Below are positions 35,801-46,613 of a DNA stretch of 64,000 bases, piece by piece (the stretch's first letter is position 1; each line of letters starts with the position of its first letter). This DNA is from Pyropia haitanensis (Eukaryota > Rhodophyta > Bangiophyceae > Bangiales > Bangiaceae), in the NCBI GenBank assembly GCA_008729055.1, contig SDUX01000001.1, positions 3,751,631-3,815,630 of the forward strand, written 5' to 3'. Under the pieces are notes generated by a model. That model had not been told where the DNA came from and did not search any database. It saw nothing but the letters and a program-made list of their open reading frames with translations. The translations under genes and the position numbers were made by a program.

Positions 35801-36791
35801 CTCCCCCGGCCTGTCGGTGCTCGTCGATGCCATCACGGGCAGCCGGGAGGTGTTCCAGCGCATGCGCTCGTACGCCCTCTACGCCGTCGCCATCACCGTC
35901 CGCATCGTGGTGACCTTCTCGGCGCTCGTCTACATCTGGCGCTTTGACATGCCCTCCTTCCTCGTCCTGCTCCTCGCGCTCCTCAATGACGGGTGCATGC
36001 TGACCATCTCGACGGATGCGGTGACGGGCAGCGCCGCGCCCGACGAGTGGCGCCTCCGCGAGGTGTTTGTGACGGGCACCCTCTACGGCCTGTACCTGTC
36101 GGCCTCGTCGCTGCTCCTCTTCCACCTGCTCGTCACCGCCGACCTCTGGGCCGACACGTTTTCCCTCGACACGCCGTGGCGGGTGGCCGGCTCGGCGGTG
36201 GTGGACGTCAACCACCCGCAGCTCCACTCGCTCGTCTACCTCCACACCTCCCTGTCGGGCATGGCGCTCATCTTTTCCACCCGCGCCCACGGGCTGTGGG
36301 CCGCGTCCCGCCCCGGGGTGCTGCTGGCGGCGGCGTTTGTCGTCGCCCAAGCGGCCGCCACCGCCATCACCGTCTATGCCGACTGGGGCTTTGCAGACAT
36401 CCAGGGCACCGGCTGGGCGTGGGCGCTCGTCGTGTGGGCCTACGCGGCGGCCTGGTTTGTGCCGATGGACGCGGTCAAGGCCGCCGCGGCGGTGGCGTTG
36501 GCCGGCCGCCCGCGTGGCGCCGCGTCCGCGGCGGTCGCCGCCGCGTGGGCGCGGCCGTGGCACCGGCGGCGGGCGACGGGCTCTGCCAGTGCCGCCGCCG
36601 CCCACGGGGTGCGCCGCCACGCGGTCCCGTCGGGAGGGGCGGTCGACGGGTGGGGGCGGCGGGGGGGGGGGCTCGCCGCTGCTGGCGCCACGCGCGCGCG
36701 GCTGTCGCTCGAGGTGCGGCCGGCGCACGCGGCGGCGCTCGCCGAGACGCGGCGGTCGTTTGTGGGGGCGGCCAAGGGCGTTGGAGTGTAG
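32824..36791 (+). CDS. Plasma-membrane-type P-type ATPase (P3A, H+-ATPase-like), four exons
   Basis: Ion pump of the plant/fungal proton-ATPase class, predicted to energise the plasma membrane. Exons are 32824-33045, 33353-33474, 33775-35418 and 35697-36791; all three donors read GTACGT. Joins restore family motifs: [31 protein letters not shown] and [17 protein letters not shown]. Visible functional sites are TGES (actuator), SDKTGTLT (phosphorylated Asp at 34598-34600), KGAPHTIL (nucleotide binding), ATGDQ and GDGVNDAP. Membrane helices include [34 protein letters not shown] and [18 protein letters not shown], then a C-terminal set after the hinge. One frame break lies in the G run at about 35288-35294, after which [19 protein letters not shown] continues. 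The C-terminus ends GAAKGVGV and lacks the penultimate Thr (YTV) that binds 14-3-3 in land-plant pumps. Proton versus sodium specificity cannot be settled from sequence alone. Confidence 0.95.
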
Positions 36792-39002
36792 GGAAGGGGG
36801 GGGGGGACGTGGGGGTGGAGAGGTCGGGGGGGTGCCAAGGGTGGTGGGGGAGGGGGTGGTCGGGCCCTGCAGGGGTGGTGCGTCTACGTATGGAAACGGC
36901 TGACTTTCTTACTCATCCCGCTGTCTGTCACCGCCGCCGGTCGCCGCGTGGCGATTTCCCCCCCGACGCGGCCACGGCGCCGCGTGTGCGTCGGCGCCGC
37001 CGCCGCCAGACGGGCCTCGGCAGCGGCCCCGCAAACGGGTCGCCCCGACGCCGGCTGCCGCCGCTCGTGGCGGCGGCGGCCGCCCGTCCGCGCGGCGACG
37101 ACGGTCTGCGGGCGCTGCCCGCGGGGGGTCCGCGCCGACGCGTCGGCCACGGACGGGGTCGACCGGCGCGGGGTGGGGCCGGGCGCAACGGCGGGCGGGG
37201 GGACGGCCGTCGGCGCCGCCTGCGGTCGGCCGTCGGGGGGGGTCTGTCGGGGGCCGCGCGGAGCACCCGATAACGATACCGAGGATGAGCAGCGCCCCCT
37301 GTCCGAGGGGCGCCGCCGCCCGCGTCTGGGGGCACCGCCGCGAGAGACTGGCGTCACCGCCAGCTCCGCAGCGTACGAGACAGACGGCACAGGCGGCGGC
37401 GCTCCACAACAGTTGCGGGGTGGCGGAGGCAGCGACCGTCTATCGCAACCAGCTGCATCGGCTATCCTGGTAAAGTACGAAACTGGCGACTGCCGTCAAT
37501 GACTGTCCACGGGCATGGCGACACCAGGCCGCCGCCAGCGTGCAGTGACTGCCGTATACAACAAGCGAGAAGGAAGCGCAGGGAACGATCCCGCGCGGCA
37601 GCTGCGGGTGATCCATCGGTCGGTACTTGTGCGGCCAGTGAAACGCAAAGTTTTCTTAAAGAGTATACGCTCTCAGAGCTCCCCATCCGGCCGTTTTCAT
37701 TGGCCACGGCCAGTTTGGGCAGCCACGACCGACACGTCGCAAAAGAGGACGAGCGGACGCCCACCCACCCCCAACCGCCCCCAATTTGGGTGGGCGCGCC
37801 CCCGGATCGGCCTGCCCAAAGATGCGTGGCACCCCCACACACGTTGCCCGCCGTGGCGGGCGGCGTGGCCAGGCCACCACGTCGGCCGTTGGCCAGTCCA
37901 ATCCCCCCACGCACGCCGGTACCGTTGGCGTAGTGTACAAACCACGCGTCGACGCCATTGGCGGCGCCGCCGCCGCGGACGGCGGCGGCGGTCGTACCCG
38001 CGGTCCGCCTGTCACGCCGCCCCACCGCGCGACGGGCGGCGTGCACAGACAGACCCGTACATACTCCGCCGCCCCCCCCACACGCCGCAGCCGCCCCGCC
38101 GCGCGCTCTTGTGTTCCCCACACGGCGGCTCTGCCGGCAGCGGCCACGCCGTCGGCGGCGCCGCGGCATTTCCTTCTCGCGCCAAAAAAAAACCGGGGCG
38201 CCGCCCCCGCCGTCGGCGGCAGCGCACCGGCGGCGGCGGTTTGAGGATGGGGCGCAGCCGCTCCCCCGCTGCGCCCCCTGGGCATTTTGTCCGCCGCGCG
38301 TCGGCCCCCTCCCCCCCCCCACCCCCCCCCCCCCACCCCCCGCCCCGCGCGCGCGCGGCGGGCGTGCCATCGTCTGTCGGTCTGGTTGTCCCGCTGCCGG
38401 CCAGGCCACGGCGGGGACTGACCGCGTCGATAGCCGTTTGGGCCGGTGGTGGGGGGTGGGGGGGGGGGGGCTCGGCCGTCTGCCGCCCGCGTGCCGCCCC
38501 CCCCCTCCCCCCCCCGCCCCCCCCGCGCGCGCCCGTGGCGTGCCCAGTGGTGCCGACGGCGGCGGGTGCGCCCCCTGCGCCCACACACCGCCACGCGCAG
38601 GGCGTTCACCCCGCGCTGGCGCGGCCGCCGCGTGCCCCGCCCGCGGGCCCCCCCCCCTCCCGCCGCGCTGGCGCCGCCGTGCCACGCGGCGGTGCCGAGT
38701 GTCGGCGCGCCCGCGCTGGCGCTCGCGGCCGTGTGCCAGGCACCCCCGCGGCCGCCACCAGCTGCCGCGCACGCCAACCCCTCTCCCCCCCACCACCCAC
38801 GCCTCCGCGCGCCGCTTTCCGCCCCCCCCCCCCTCGCCACGCGTTCCCGCTCCTATTCTCTCTCTCCATCCCTCGCGGCCGTCGCGCGGGAAGGGCCACG
38901 CGGGTGGTGTCCTGGCGTGGCGGGTCGCGCCCAACCCCCCCCCCCCCGCCCCCCCACCCCCCCCGCTTCCCCCCCTTGCCCGCGCCCGTCCTCCCACACC
39001 CA

Positions 39003-39066
39003 CCCGCCCCGCGCGTAGACGCCTGCGTCGGCAACCCGCCCCGCGCGTAGACGCCTGCGTCGGCAA
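39003..39066 (+). repeat. 32-bp tandem duplication
   Basis: Two adjacent, near-identical 32-bp copies, each beginning CCCGCCCCGCGCGTAGACGC. A (CGCT)n tract follows at about 39128-39146. Confidence 0.8.
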
Positions 39067-39480
39067 ACCCGCCCGACGCGCGCGCCCCCGCTCACCCGCC
39101 TCCCCCCCCCCCCCTCTACCTTTCACCCGCTCGCTCGCTCGCTCGCCACGCGTCCGTTTCGCATCGCGGCCGGCGGGCACGCACCGGGGGGACCGCCGCG
39201 GCGTTGGCGGTCACCGACGGCTGCCGCCGGTGGGCGGTGGGGGGGGGGCGCCCGCAGGTATAGGCGAGCGTCGGCGCGCGCGCGCCGCGGCCGGCGCGTA
39301 GCGGGCGGGCGCGGGCTGCAGGGTGTGTGGCCCGCGCCGCCGGCCGCACTGGGTGGAGCCGGCCTGCGGTGGTGTGTGCCCGAGGTGCTGCCGGCTCGGC
39401 CCCGCCGCCGCCCGACACCCCCGTCGTCCGCGGCTCACGCTATCGGCCGGGTGCCGCCTCGCGCCGGGTGGGGGTGCCCG

Positions 39481-39490
39481 GCTATATTTT
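39481..39490 (+). promoter_or_regulatory. TATA-like element upstream of FZR
   Basis: CTATATTTT in an otherwise GC-saturated stretch, about 100 bases before the long C/T-rich tract and 540 bases before the start codon. Position and composition suggest a TATA box, but the transcription start is unknown. Confidence 0.3.
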
Positions 39491-40022
39491 CCGTCCCGCC
39501 GTGCCGCCGGTGACGGTTGCCTCGTCCCCTACCGCTCCCCTGCTGCCGCGCTCGTCTTTTGGCTATCGTGGTCGCGTTGCCGCAGCCGTCCCCCCCCCCC
39601 CCCACTTCCCCCCCCACCCCCTTCCCCCACCCTCCCTCCTCCCTACGGCCTTCCTCTCTTCCCCTTCCCTTCCGTCCCTTTCTCTTCTTTGTTCCCGTAC
39701 GGTACCACCCACCGCGCGCCTGCGCGTTGAGTGGCCGGCGCTGTGGGACACGGGCGGGGGGGGGGCAGTTACTTGCTGGCATCGAGCGCGCTGCTAGCCT
39801 GCTACGTCGTGACTTGTTGGCGGGGGGGGAGCGGGGGGCGGGGGGGGGGCGGTGTGCCGCCGCCCCGTCCGTGTCTCCCAGCGTTGCGGCCGCGTGAGGG
39901 GGGGGGAGCGGCTGCTGGCCGGTGCGTTACGGCCACGTCGGCGGGCTGCACCGGAGGCGGCGCGGCGGCGGTGGCGGCGGCGGCGGCGGCGCGGCGGCGG
40001 TCGATCGGCGGGCGGTACCAGC

Positions 40023-43020
40023 ATGCCCATTGAGGAGGTGGTGTCGGCGCTGGGGCGGCTGTCGACGGCGGGTCCGGGTGGGGGTAGCGGGGGGGGTGGT
40101 GGCGGGGCGGGGGGCGGGTCCCCCCCACCACCCCCGCACGGCGGTCGCCCACGGTCACGCCGGGGGAGTGCACGCTACAGCAATGGGACGGACAGGTATG
40201 GTGGAGGTGGCGGGGGGGGGCGCGTGACGCGGTGCGCCGCGTCTGGCGTGGGCGCCGTGCGCTGAGCGCCGTGCGGGTTGCCGATGCGAATGTAGCCTCT
40301 GTGGGCTGCGGGTCGGTGCGGACCGTGCGGCACAACGGTAGCCACGCACGCGGGCGACCGAGGCAGAGTCACTGACATGGCTGTGTGTCCCGTTCCGCGC
40401 CTGGGATACCCGTTTTTGAGTTGCGCGGCGCGGCTGTTTGTTTGTGTTTTGGTTTGTTCCCCCCGTTTGGTTTGTCTGTCCGCTGCTCCCCCGTCTCCAC
40501 TCACCCCAGGCTTATTCCCACGCGCGACGAAGACACCCAGACCCTTTTTGCGCTGCTGCAGTCGGAGAACGGGCAGCCTGACCGGCTAGCCAGTTTTGTG
40601 AATGAGAACCGCGTCGTGCCCGACCCGTCGGCGGGCGCTGACGCCGCCGGGCCGTGCGCGTCGCCCGACAGCCGCGGCGGCACGTCGGGCCGCAATGGCG
40701 CCAACGGCGCGAGCACGGAGCGGCACGGGCCGACCGCGATGCCGCCCACCTACTCGTCGCTGCTAAAGTCGCACCTCATTGGCGCCAACATGTCGTCGCC
40801 GGCGGATGGGCGGTCGCCGCCGGGGGCGGCCGCCGCGGCGTCGGCGGCGGGTGCGGCCGCCGCCGCCGCCGGGGATCCCCTGCGGCGGCGCTCCCTGCCG
40901 CAGCCGCTGGTCGACGGCGCCGCGTCGGGCGGCCTCGCGGCGGTGCCGCCGCACGTCCCCGTGCCGACCTACTACCCCGGCGGGGACCCCCACTGGGCGG
41001 CCACGGACGATGCCGACGCGGCGGTGCCGTCCTACACGGTGCGGCCCGGCTCGTCGACGGGCCGCCCGCCATCGACGGGGCGGGCGGTGGAGCCAGACGC
41101 GGACGCCGACGCCGACGCGGGTGTGCCGCGGGTGGGCCTGCCGGGCGAGCAGCCGTGGACGCCGTCGCCGACGCCGCCACGCCGGCGGCCGCGGACGAGC
41201 CGCGGCGGGAGCGGCGCGTGGGAGCGGCCGAGCGCGCTGGATGCCGCCGACGCAGACGCGTCCGTCGACTGGGCCGACGCGGCTGCGTCGGCCGGCTGGG
41301 CGGGGGGGGTGGGGGGGGGGCGACGGGGCGGGCGCCGCGCACGCGCCGCCTGGCGGCACCAGCCGCTCCCTCCTGTCGGCGCTTGCTGCCGCCGACGACG
41401 CGGCGCTGGGGGGGCTGCCCAGCACCCCCGGCGGCAGCAAGGTGTTTCGCTTCCATCGGCGCTCCCGGGGATCCCGCAACTCGTTGGGCTCCATCACCGG
41501 CGCGCTCGCCGCGAGTTCCGCGTGCAGTGTAGACTCGGTGGGGGGGGCGGACCTGCTGGGCGGCGGCGGTGGCGGCGGCGGCGGCGGTGGCGCCCCAACG
41601 GGTGGCGGCGGAGGGGTGGCTTCGGGCCTGCGGGTGGGGAGCCTCATCAGTCCGTCGCTGATGGACCGGCTGGAAGATGAGGAGGACTGTGGCGCCGGCG
41701 CGGTCGCGTCAGCGCGGCGGTCGTCGCGGAGCTCCACCCGCCGCATTGCGCGGGCGCCGTTCAAGGTCCTCGACGCGCCGCTGCTGCAAGATGACTTTTA
41801 TCTCAACCTGGTGGACTGGTCGTCGACCAACGTGATTGCCGTTGGCCTCGGCTCCCGCGTCTACCTCTGGTCGGCCGCCACGTCGGTGGTGACCAAGCTG
41901 TGCGACGTCGGCAGCACCCACGGCCCGGTCTGCTCCGTGTCGTGGTCCCCGCGGGGGCGGGAGCTGGCCGTCGGCACCATGTCGGGGGTGGTGCACGTGT
42001 GGGACGCGTCGACGGGTCAGCGGGTGCGGAGCTTGCCCGGCCACTTTTCCCGCGTCGGCGTCGTTGCGTGGAGCTCCACGCTCCTGTCGTCGGGGTCGCG
42101 GGACCACCGGGTGCTCAACCGGGACCTGCGCGTCGGCAACGCGGTGGTCCACGAGCTCACCGCCCACCGGCAGGAGGTGTGTGGCCTGCGCTGGAGTGAT
42201 GACGAGCTGCAGCTGGCGTCGGGCGGCAACGATAACAAGCTGCTCATTTGGAACGCGACGACGCTCAGCAGCGCGCGGGGGGCGGCCGCCGCCGCCGCGG
42301 GCGGGGCGGGTCCAGGTGTGCGCGCGGGCGGGTGGAGCCCGTCGGGCGCCGACGACGCGTTCATTGGCAACACGGTGGGCGGCGGCGACGCAGGCGGTGG
42401 TGGCCGCAGCAGCGGGAGCAGCTATAGCAGCGTCAGCAGCGGCAGCCGCGGCCGCGCCGCGGCTGTGCCGACGCCCGCAGCCACGCCCGGCGGCGTCGCG
42501 ATTGGCGCGCACGGCTCGTCGCCGCAGATCCGGTTTAGTGACCACACGGCGGCGGTCAAGGCGATTGCGTGGTCGCCGCACCAGCGGGGGCTGCTCGCGT
42601 CAGGCGGCGGCACGGCGGACCGGACGATCCGGTTTTGGAACACGACGACCGCCGCGTCGCTGGCGGTCGTCGACACGGGCTCGCAGGTGTGCAACCTCGC
42701 GTGGGCACGCAACGTCAACGAGCTCGTCTCCACCCACGGCTACTCGCAGAACCAGGTGGTGGTGTGGCGCTACCCGGCGCTCGCGCCGGTCGTGACGCTC
42801 ACGGGCCACACGTGGCGGGTGCTGTACCTGGCCGTCAACCCGACGGGCGAGACGATCGTGACGGGCGCGGGCGACGAGACGCTGCGGTTTTGGAACGTCT
42901 TCCCGGGGCCCCGCGCGTCGTCGGCGGCGGGGGGGTGGGCGGGGGGGGGGGGGGGGGTTGGCCGGGCCGGGTGGGGGGGGAGGGGGGGGGCTCTCCATGG
43001 CCCGCATGAACGTGCGGTGA
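40023..43020 (+). CDS. FZR: Cdh1/FZR-type activator of the anaphase-promoting complex
   Basis: WD40 co-activator that recruits substrates to the APC/C ubiquitin ligase in late mitosis and G1. Exon 1 is 40023-40195 and the intron 40196-40509. The splice completes the C-box as DRLIPTR, the APC/C-binding motif near the N-terminus. After a disordered stretch come a KVFRFHRRSR segment and the hallmark RRIARAPFKVLDAPLLQDDF. The propeller follows: LVDWSSTNVIAVGLGS, WSPRGRELAVGTMSG, GSRDHRVLNRDLR, HRQEVCGLRWSDDELQLASG, VKAIAWSPHQRGLLASGGG and ELVSTHGYSQNQVVVWRYP, ending at TGAGDETLRFWNVFPGPR. About 85 extra residues sit in one inter-blade loop (about 42270-42530). Frame changes are needed in the G runs at about 41301-41327 and about 42931-42990. 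The second leads to LSMARMNVR and a stop, matching the position of the Ile-Arg tail but with Val-Arg. The motif order favours Cdh1 over Cdc20. Confidence 0.93.
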
Positions 43021-43854
43021 CGGCGGGAGGTGGGCGCGTGTGGCGGGCGCAGCCCGCCCGCGCGGTGGCTCTGTCCGCTTCTGGCTGCGGGCGGCGGCGG
43101 GCGGCCACGCGGGCGGCGGTGGGGATGCGCGCCGCGCCGCCCGTGGATGGGGCGCGCCCCTCGCTGGCGCGGAACACAACCCTATTTTTCATTTCCCTTG
43201 TGCGCGTGTCTGTCTCCCGTCGCGTGTGTCCTTGCGCACGCGCTGTTTTTCCTGTGAGTGCCACTAAAAGAAAGTTAACCGTTCGCCTCTTGCGGTTCAC
43301 CGTCGACGGATGTGGCTGCCCTCGAGGACCCGACGCCACTGGCTGGCGCGCTGCTCACGGTCCAGCGGCACCAGCCTCCTTGCTCCTTGCTGCCACCCCC
43401 TCGGCAGCAGTTCGTCCACCCCTGCCCGCGGGCGCGTGCCGTGGTCGTCCCCCGTCGGCACCCGCCGTCCCCTACGCCTTCCCTCCCCCCCTGTGCCCCC
43501 TGTGCCGTACTGCCACTACGTACGCTGGCGGCACGCGGTGGCCCAGCGGCAGAGAGGCGCGTGGCGCCACACGCGGACCGCCCCGTCCGAGGCGTGGGGC
43601 AAAGAGCCAACGCGGGGCGGGCGGGGGCCCGCCCCCCCAACCAACAGGGCAAGGGCGACGGCGAGACACGCGATTCCAGCCCACACACCCCACGGCCTTT
43701 GCCACACCACGCGCGCACCAGTCGGCGGGGTAACGACGAGCGGCGGGTGGCCGCAGCGCGAGCAGCCAATCCCTCTCCCTCCTCCCCCCCCCCCCCCCCC
43801 CGTCCCTCCCGCTCGACCCCCCTCGCCCGCGCGCCACCCGCCCTCCCCCTCCGC
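43021..43854. other. Convergent intergenic region between FZR and the methyltransferase
   Basis: Holds a few short T runs (about 43183, 43244) and C runs near 43789-43802. Open frames are unrecognisable and I see no gene. Confidence 0.45.
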
Positions 43855-44767
43855 TCACCGCTTCATCGCCCGGACAATGTACATCGGGTCGGTCACGCCC
43901 GGGTTTGGCGAGATGTCCTGCGCGGCGGGCGGCCCAAACCCGCCCGCGTAGTGAAAGTAGCAGCCGACAATAAACGCGTGCTCCACGTCCCCCGTCCGCA
44001 GCCAAATGTCAATCGCCTTTGTCGGGAAGCACCGGTTGGAGAAGCTCATGACCGCGACGCCGCCCGGGCGGAGGACGCGGGCCATCTCACGAAAGATCTC
44101 GAGCGGCCGCGTCAGGTAGTCGACCGACACAACGTTGGTGATGACGTCAAAGGAGGCGTCGGCAAAGGGCAGCGCCGGGTCCATGTTGAGGTCCTGGGTG
44201 ACCCGCGCCGTCAGGCGGGGGTTCTTGTCGAGCTCCGCCGCGACCATGCCGAGGCCCGTCACCGAGGCGGCCTCATAGTCATCAGGAAGGTGGGACACCC
44301 ACGACGAGCACACTGCAAGGGGCCACCAGACGAGAGCACCACGAAAAGACCTCACAGCGCACGACGCCAACGGCCCAGCCGTGGAGGGATCCGTCAGCCA
44401 CCCGCCACACCGCCCGCCCACTAGCTGCATCATCGCCAGCAACGCGCGCGCCCCCCCCCCCCCCCTTTGCGCCCAACGTACAGTCCAGAATATCCGCCTT
44501 TGGCGGCAGCGTCCGCGCGTAATAGGCCGTCAGCGCGCGCACCGCGTACTCGTCAATGTGGTAGACGAGGCGCGGGGTGTCGTAGAAGCGGGCGTCGCGG
44601 CTCTCGTCCTGCCGCCGAAAGTCCGCGTCGGCAAACGGCCACGCGGCGGGCCACGCCGGGTTGGCCAGCGCCGCCGCCACGTCGGGCGGCCGGCGGCCGC
44701 CGCCGGCCATGGTGGCGGAGAGCTTGCGGAGGGCGAGGCGGAGGGCAGAGAGGGGGTTGTTGGCCAT
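43855..44767 (-). CDS. SAM-dependent methyltransferase (class I, type 11), two exons
   Basis: Rossmann-fold methyltransferase of 247 residues with unknown substrate. Exon 1 is 44482-44767 and exon 2 43855-44312. The 169-bp intron starts GTACGT and ends TTGCAG, and splicing gives ILDLCSSWVSHLP, the SAM-binding motif I strand in the variant form (Cys-Ser-Ser-Trp instead of Gly-rich). Further motifs are VTGLGMVAAELDKNP (acidic loop), TQDLNMDPALPFADASFDVI (motif with Asp after strand 4) and MARVLRPGGVAVMSFSNRCF. The C-terminus ends GVTDPMYIVRAMKR. Upstream of the fold is a conserved-looking block (RFYDTPRLVYHIDEYAVRAL). The set resembles plant and cyanobacterial methyltransferases of unknown role. 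The frame is intact. The start ATG (44767-44765) lies next to a G/A-rich tract on the plus strand, which is the C/T-rich leader on this strand. Confidence 0.9.
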
Positions 44768-45344
44768 CCACACCCGCCGCGCTCGGGGGGGGGGGGGGAT
44801 GGGGGAAGGGAGGGAGGAAGGGGGGGGATCGGGGAAGGGAGGGAGGAGGGGGGGGGGCGGGTGGCCGTGCGGGCTGGGGGGTGCGAGGCGGAATGGATGA
44901 GGGGGGGCGAGCTGAGTGACCATTCGGGCAAGCGGGAAAGGTGTGTGCGCGTGGAAGGACACCGAGAGGGGGGGCTGCCAAGATCAACGCCATCGTGGGG
45001 GGGGCCACCGGATCTCCTACTTGGCGATGAAGCACAGACAGCCAATACAATATTCCAGGTCGGTGATCCGGCCCGGGATCGAGGCTGCGGAGGAGGCGGT
45101 GTGCCGGGCGGGCGTGCCCTTGGCGTTTGTCTCCATGATGGTCGCCGCCGCCGACGGCGGCGCCTTCCTCCCCCCGGCCACGCCGCCCAGCGGTGGCGAC
45201 GTGCCCCCCCCCCCCCCCCCCCCCCGCGGGTACCACCGTCGTCATCCCCCGCTGTGCCGTCCCAGTGAGGGGCGGGCACTTGCCGCGCGCCGCGCCCGTC
45301 GGGCGGCGGCCGCCCCCCGCGGGGCGGCGGCGGGGTCCCCCTCC
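44768..45344. promoter_or_regulatory. Divergent promoter region between methyltransferase and hydrolase
   Basis: About 580 bases separate the two divergent start codons. The half next to the methyltransferase is a C/T-rich leader when read on its strand (about 44785-44870). The middle (about 44990-45070) is AT-richer and includes AATACAATATT. If the hydrolase starts at one of the upstream Met codons near 45135, the shared region is about 370 bases. Confidence 0.4.
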
Positions 45345-46613
45345 ATGGCGGCGGCGGCGGCCGGCGGCGGCGGCGGTGCCGGCGGCGGCGGCATGGACGG
45401 CACGCTCTTCCGGTACGACGCCGCCCACAACCTGGTCGCGTTTGTTAGCTTCCCCCCGCCCCCCGCCGCCGACGCGGCTGCTGGCCGCCCCGGGCGGGCG
45501 CCGCCGACCGCGTCCGCGGCGGGTGCGGCGGCGGCGGCGGCGGGTGCGGCGGCGGCGGCGGGTGCGGCGGGTGCGGGTGCGGCGGCGGGCGGCCCGTCCG
45601 TCGCGGCGTACCTGGTCCTCCTCGGCGGCCTCACCGACGGGCTGCTGCCGACGCCGTACACGCCCGCCCTCGCCGCCGCCGTCGGCGCCGCCCACCGCGT
45701 CGCGACGGTGCAGGCGACGCTGCGGTCTAGCTACACTGGCTATGGCGTCGCGTCGCTCGCCACCGACGCCGAGGACATTGCCGCGCTCACCACCCACCTC
45801 GCGTCGATGCGCCCGCCCGGCGGCGGCGGCGGCGGCGGGACGGGCGGCGGCGGCGACGGCGACGGCGGCGGCGGCGGCGGCGGCGGCGGGCCGCCGCTGC
45901 CCGTCTTCCTCCTTGGCCACTCGACGGGCTGCCAGTCGGCGGTAACGTACGTGCGGGGCGGGCCGCGGCCGCCACCGGCGGGCGTCATCCTCCAGGCGCC
46001 CGTCTCGGACCGCCAGTCGCGGGCGGCCGACGCGGCGACGGCGCCGCGCCTCGCCGCCGCGGCCGCGCTCATCCGGCAGGGGCGGGGTGGGGAGCTCCTC
46101 CCGCGGCTCGCCGACGCCGCCGCCGCGGCGTCGGCGGCGGCCGCGGCCGGCGGCGGCGGTGGCGGCGGCGGCGGCGGCAACGCCGGCGGCGGCGGCGGCG
46201 GCGCGGCGGCCGCCGCCGTGGAGCGCCTCGACGGGGGCGTCCCGATGACGGCGGACCGGTTCTTCTCGCTCAGCGGCTCGGCGGCGGCCGGCGCCGCCGA
46301 CGACCTCTTCTCCACCGACATGGACGCGGCGGCGCTGGGCGCGGCCGGCCTCGCCGCCCTGTCGCCGTCGCCGGTGCTGGTGCTGTGGTCGGCGGCGGAC
46401 GAGTTCGCGGCCGCCGCCGACGGCTGGGCGCCGGGGGGGGACATGCCCGCCCGGCTGGTCGCCGCCATGGGCGGCGACACCCCCGCCGCGCCCAAGCGCG
46501 TCGTCCGCCTCGCCGCCGCCGACCACGCCGTGTCGGCCGCCGCCGCCGCCGCCGTGCTCATCGACGAGGTGCTCGCGTTTGTGGGGGGGGTGCTGCAGCG
46601 GCGGCCGGCGTAG
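45345..46613 (+). CDS. Alpha/beta-hydrolase of the DUF1749 (UPF0613) type
   Basis: Predicted serine hydrolase of about 422 residues with unknown substrate. The start of the fold is GTLFRYDAAHNLVAFVSF, then YLVLLGGLTDGLLPTPY, the early strand and oxyanion-side loop of this family. The nucleophile elbow is GHSTGCQSAV (Ser about residue 193), followed by PAGVILQAPVSDRQSR, a hallmark of DUF1749 proteins. The acidic residue is in SAADEF (Asp about 352) and the base in AADHAVS (His about 394), so a full triad is visible. A Gly/Asp-rich insert and a long Ala/Gly insert (about 46090-46220) expand the protein compared with fungal homologues. The frame is intact. The start is uncertain: Met at 45345 or 45393 would suit, and two Met codons near 45135 are also in frame. 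It is divergent from the methyltransferase gene. Confidence 0.85.
   Translation: MAAAAAGGGGGAGGGGMDGTLFRYDAAHNLVAFVSFPPPPAADAAAGRPGRAPPTASAAGAAAAAAGAAAAAGAAGAGAAAGGPSVAAYLVLLGGLTDGLLPTPYTPALAAAVGAAHRVATVQATLRSSYTGYGVASLATDAEDIAALTTHLASMRPPGGGGGGGTGGGGDGDGGGGGGGGGPPLPVFLLGHSTGCQSAVTYVRGGPRPPPAGVILQAPVSDRQSRAADAATAPRLAAAAALIRQGRGGELLPRLADAAAAASAAAAAGGGGGGGGGGNAGGGGGGAAAAAVERLDGGVPMTADRFFSLSGSAAAGAADDLFSTDMDAAALGAAGLAALSPSPVLVLWSAADEFAAAADGWAPGGDMPARLVAAMGGDTPAAPKRVVRLAAADHAVSAAAAAAVLIDEVLAFVGGVLQRRPA

Larger units (their letters stand above)
36792..40022. other. Gene-poor region with TATA-like site and C/T-rich leader
   Basis: From 36.9 to 37.7 kb composition is moderately balanced but frames show no known domain. 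From 38 to 39 kb C/G runs dominate. A TATATTTT motif lies near 39483, followed at about 39585-39700 by a long C/T-rich tract. Together they could form the promoter and leader of the FZR gene at 40023. Two short repeats are listed separately. Confidence 0.45.
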
